NCBI GenBank assembly: GCA_937967705.1 | Contig: CALCJG010000339.1 | Location: 1-6,700 of the forward strand | DNA length: 6,700 nt | From: an uncultured Spirochaetia bacterium | GTDB lineage: Bacteria > Spirochaetota > UBA4802 > JAGODF01 | Direction: 5' to 3' | Shown: one piece after another, positions 5,382-6,700 of the stretch | How positions within the stretch are numbered: the first letter of the stretch is position 1 | How the letters are laid out: the number at the start of each line of letters is the position of its first letter | Made by a program: the position numbers and the translations under genes | The notes under the pieces: generated by a model | Told to the model about the DNA's origin: nothing | What the model saw: the letters and a program-made list of their open reading frames with translations, nothing else | Databases searched by the model: none

Positions 5382-5971
5382 CACTTCAGAACATCACCCA
5401 CATGAGCCTTGTGCGTTATTTTTCTCTGCGGCCCTCTCTTTCCTGGTCGCTTTTCTCGCTTGTTCTGCTCGTTTCTCTGCTCTTCATCGTGCGTTGGAGC
5501 GATGATGTATCCGATGCGGATTTGAAGGATTTTTCCCAGTTTGAGATGGTGGAGATAAGTCTGCCGAAGGGTTATACACAGCCGGACATCGACATCTCCG
5601 AAAAAGTGACCGAGCAGGTGGTCGAGGAGAAAAAGGAGGAAAAGGAGCAGCCCCTTCGTTTCGGCAATGAGAGCGGTGTTTTTGGGGATATCTTCAATAC
5701 CGCCAAAGCCCCCCGGCCGATTTATTCCAGCCTGCCCAAATATCCCGCCTCCATGCGCAAGGCCGGGATAGAAGGCGTGGTGGTCATCGAGGTGGGGGTG
5801 AATGAAGACGGCAAGCTGCTTTACGGCAAGATCATAAAAACCCTCGGGCGGGAATTCGATCTGGCGGTTATACGCTGGGTAAAGACCATCGGGTTTTACC
5901 CGGCCGTAGACAAGGAGGGTAAGCCGATTCGCTGCCGCATACGCCTGCCGATACGCTTCAATCTGGAGTAA
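5378..5971 (+). CDS. tonB: TonB-family protein
   Basis: A 197-residue TonB. It has a short cytoplasmic N-terminus, one uncleaved transmembrane helix (about 21-38), an acidic/lysine-rich periplasmic linker (about 56-92) and a C-terminal TonB domain (118-197). That domain has LPKYPASMRKAGIEGVVVIE (119-138), GVNEDGKL (140-147) and the closing RIRLPIRFNLE. TonB spans the periplasm and transmits the ExbB-ExbD proton-driven energy to TonB-dependent outer-membrane transporters; none is encoded here. Two details differ from the E. coli protein. The linker is short and charged rather than proline-rich. The membrane helix has no histidine equivalent to the functionally important His20; the only nearby histidine, H8, is outside the helix. 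ATG 5378 overlaps the exbD2 stop by four bases. An internal ATG at 5402 is an alternative start that would remove eight residues. Confidence 0.9.
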   Translation: MTLQNITHMSLVRYFSLRPSLSWSLFSLVLLVSLLFIVRWSDDVSDADLKDFSQFEMVEISLPKGYTQPDIDISEKVTEQVVEEKKEEKEQPLRFGNESGVFGDIFNTAKAPRPIYSSLPKYPASMRKAGIEGVVVIEVGVNEDGKLLYGKIIKTLGREFDLAVIRWVKTIGFYPAVDKEGKPIRCRIRLPIRFNLE

Positions 5972-5986
5972 TCCTCTCCCCTGGTT

Positions 5987-6196
5987 TCAATGACAGCTGC
6001 TGCATCTTCCCGTATGGCTTCCGGAACAGCTGCTGCAGTCTTTACCGCCAGAACCGGAACCGGCGAACAGGGAAAAGACCTTTTCGGTTTCCTGTGAACC
6101 GCACTGGGGACAGGGGGGAGGGGAAAAATCCCCTATTCTCCTGAGCTCTCCGAATACATGCCCGCAGGAGGCACACTTGAATTCATAGATGGGCAT
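5987..6196 (-). CDS. FmdB-family zinc-ribbon protein
   Basis: A 69-residue protein starting MPIYEFKCASCGHVF, the hallmark opening of the FmdB putative regulatory/zinc-ribbon family. The ribbon cysteines are C8-x2-C11 and C29-x2-C32. As in many relatives, a Gly/Ser-rich tail with extra cysteine pairs follows: C54-x2-C57 and C65-x2-C68. FmdB was named from an amidase/formamidase operon of a methylotroph, and a general molecular role has not been settled. The frame is open to an ATG at 6241, but I chose 6196 because family members begin at MPIYEF and GAGAGGG lies five to six bases upstream. The gene is convergent with tonB across only 15 bases, with no clear terminator between them, and lies 75 bases downstream of the cysteine-rich repeat gene. 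Confidence 0.88.
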   Translation of the reverse strand: MPIYEFKCASCGHVFGELRRIGDFSPPPCPQCGSQETEKVFSLFAGSGSGGKDCSSCSGSHTGRCSSCH

Positions 6197-6271
6197 ATAA
6201 TCCCTCTCTCTATCAGGAATAACAGTCAACACGGGCGACATTCTTCTTTCAGACAGAACTATCAGTAACTC

Positions 6272-6700
6272 TTATTTGCGGGATGCCCGGATGCAGTTCT
6301 GAATGCATTTATATTTCATGGGTCCTGAAACGAATCCGCATCGGTCCTCGCAGGCGCGGTATATTTCAGCGGATTTATCGCTGCGGCTTTCCTGGCCGTT
6401 CTTTTTATGGTTCATGCAGGACCGTATGCACCGGAATCGTGAAGGCCCTGATATTTCCCCGCAGCGTGCCTCGCATTCCTTGTAATGGTTTTCCTTGCCG
6501 GAAGGTTTGGGACCCTTGGATTTCGGTTCACCCCCGCCGCAGAGTTTCATGCAGGCGGCCCTGTCGGGACCGGAGAGCTTGGCGCACTCTTCAGCGCAGT
6601 TTATGTCGCCGGCTCCGGCTTTACCTGTTCGTTTTTCCTCTCCTCCCCGGGATGCTTTGCGACAGCGTTCCATACAGCGGTTCCAGGCCGATCCAGAAAG
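6272..6700 (-). CDS. Cysteine-rich repeat protein with twin CX3C modules (partial, 5' end outside window)
   Basis: The frame has no stop up to the right edge, so the N-terminus is missing; 142 residues are visible. They contain three complete modules and the end of a fourth, all fitting C-x3-C-x3-SGP-x4-C-x3-C. The module cysteines start at visible residues 35, 76 and 117 and end at 13, 54, 95 and 136, an exact 41-residue period. The 21-residue linkers are rich in Lys, Gly and Ser and poorly conserved. An internal ATG at 6673 falls inside the first visible module, so it is not the true start. Twin CX3C pairs can form a disulfide-locked helical hairpin, as in eukaryotic small Tim proteins, or bind metal; which applies here is unknown. 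The missing N-terminus would show whether the protein is exported. I do not recognise a named family. Confidence 0.8.
   Translation of the reverse strand, partial: LSGSAWNRCMERCRKASRGGEEKRTGKAGAGDINCAEECAKLSGPDRAACMKLCGGGEPKSKGPKPSGKENHYKECEARCGEISGPSRFRCIRSCMNHKKNGQESRSDKSAEIYRACEDRCGFVSGPMKYKCIQNCIRASRK
6272..6700 (-). repeat. Tandem 123-base coding repeat (41-residue modules)
   Basis: The repeat unit is 123 bases: complete units start on the minus strand at 6598 and 6475, the last unit starts at 6352 and stops after its second CX3C pair, and the end of one more unit lies at 6700-6599. Conservation is at protein level, in the cysteines and the SGP tripeptide. The linkers have diverged in sequence but kept exactly 21 residues, so the duplication is old and its length is constrained. 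Confidence 0.75.

Noticed and set aside
5993..6037. Direct repeat ACAGCTGCTGCA at 5993-6004 and 6026-6037
   Set aside because: It falls within the FmdB-type gene and simply encodes its repeated Cys-Ser-Ser-Cys pairs, so it is not an attachment site or mobile-element end.

Overview
The window comes from a bacterial chromosome of intermediate GC content. The exbB-exbD-exbD-tonB cluster implies a diderm (Gram-negative-type) cell, because its products energise an outer membrane from the inner membrane. The phylum cannot be fixed from the sequence. A deltaproteobacterium-like or spirochaete-like lineage would fit the mix of a UPF0316 protein, a divergent ClpX-like ATPase and duplicated exbD, but this is inference. 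There is no mobile element, CRISPR array, rRNA or tRNA.

Layout. (1) 47-760: a predicted promoter, a small membrane protein of the UPF0316/DUF2179 family on the + strand, and a perfect 17-bp hairpin overlapping its stop codon. (2) 761-1310: a low-density stretch with a second inverted repeat that could fold into a structured RNA (779-866). Two small minus-strand genes follow: a 43-residue zinc ribbon (1160-1291), too short for routine ORF calling, and a 70-residue protein of unknown function (875-1087). A promoter at 1320-1348 probably drives both. (3) 1311-1478: an AT-rich divergent promoter region with a short upstream reading frame that ends inside the next start codon (TAATG). (4) 1479-3670: a two-gene + strand unit with a 4-base overlap. 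It encodes a ClpX-like AAA+ unfoldase without the usual zinc-binding domain, then a cytoplasmic glycerophosphodiester phosphodiesterase. (5) 3760-5971: a tightly packed energy-transduction operon, exbB-exbD1-exbD2-tonB, with overlaps or a 4-base gap at every junction. (6) 5987-6700: two minus-strand genes convergent with tonB. They are an FmdB-type zinc ribbon and the C-terminal part of a cysteine-rich repeat protein that runs off the right edge.

How the genes work together. The four products of block 5 should form one machine: ExbB and the two ExbD proteins use the proton gradient, and TonB carries the energy to outer-membrane transporters encoded elsewhere. The ATPase and phosphodiesterase are translationally coupled, but no functional link is evident. 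The most unusual items are the repeat protein, whose twin CX3C modules recur with an exact 41-residue period; the ClpX-like ATPase with HslU-like sequence around its nucleotide site; and the stand-alone zinc ribbon that resembles the C-terminal tail of B12-dependent ribonucleotide reductase. All family assignments rest on motifs recognised by eye; no search was run.
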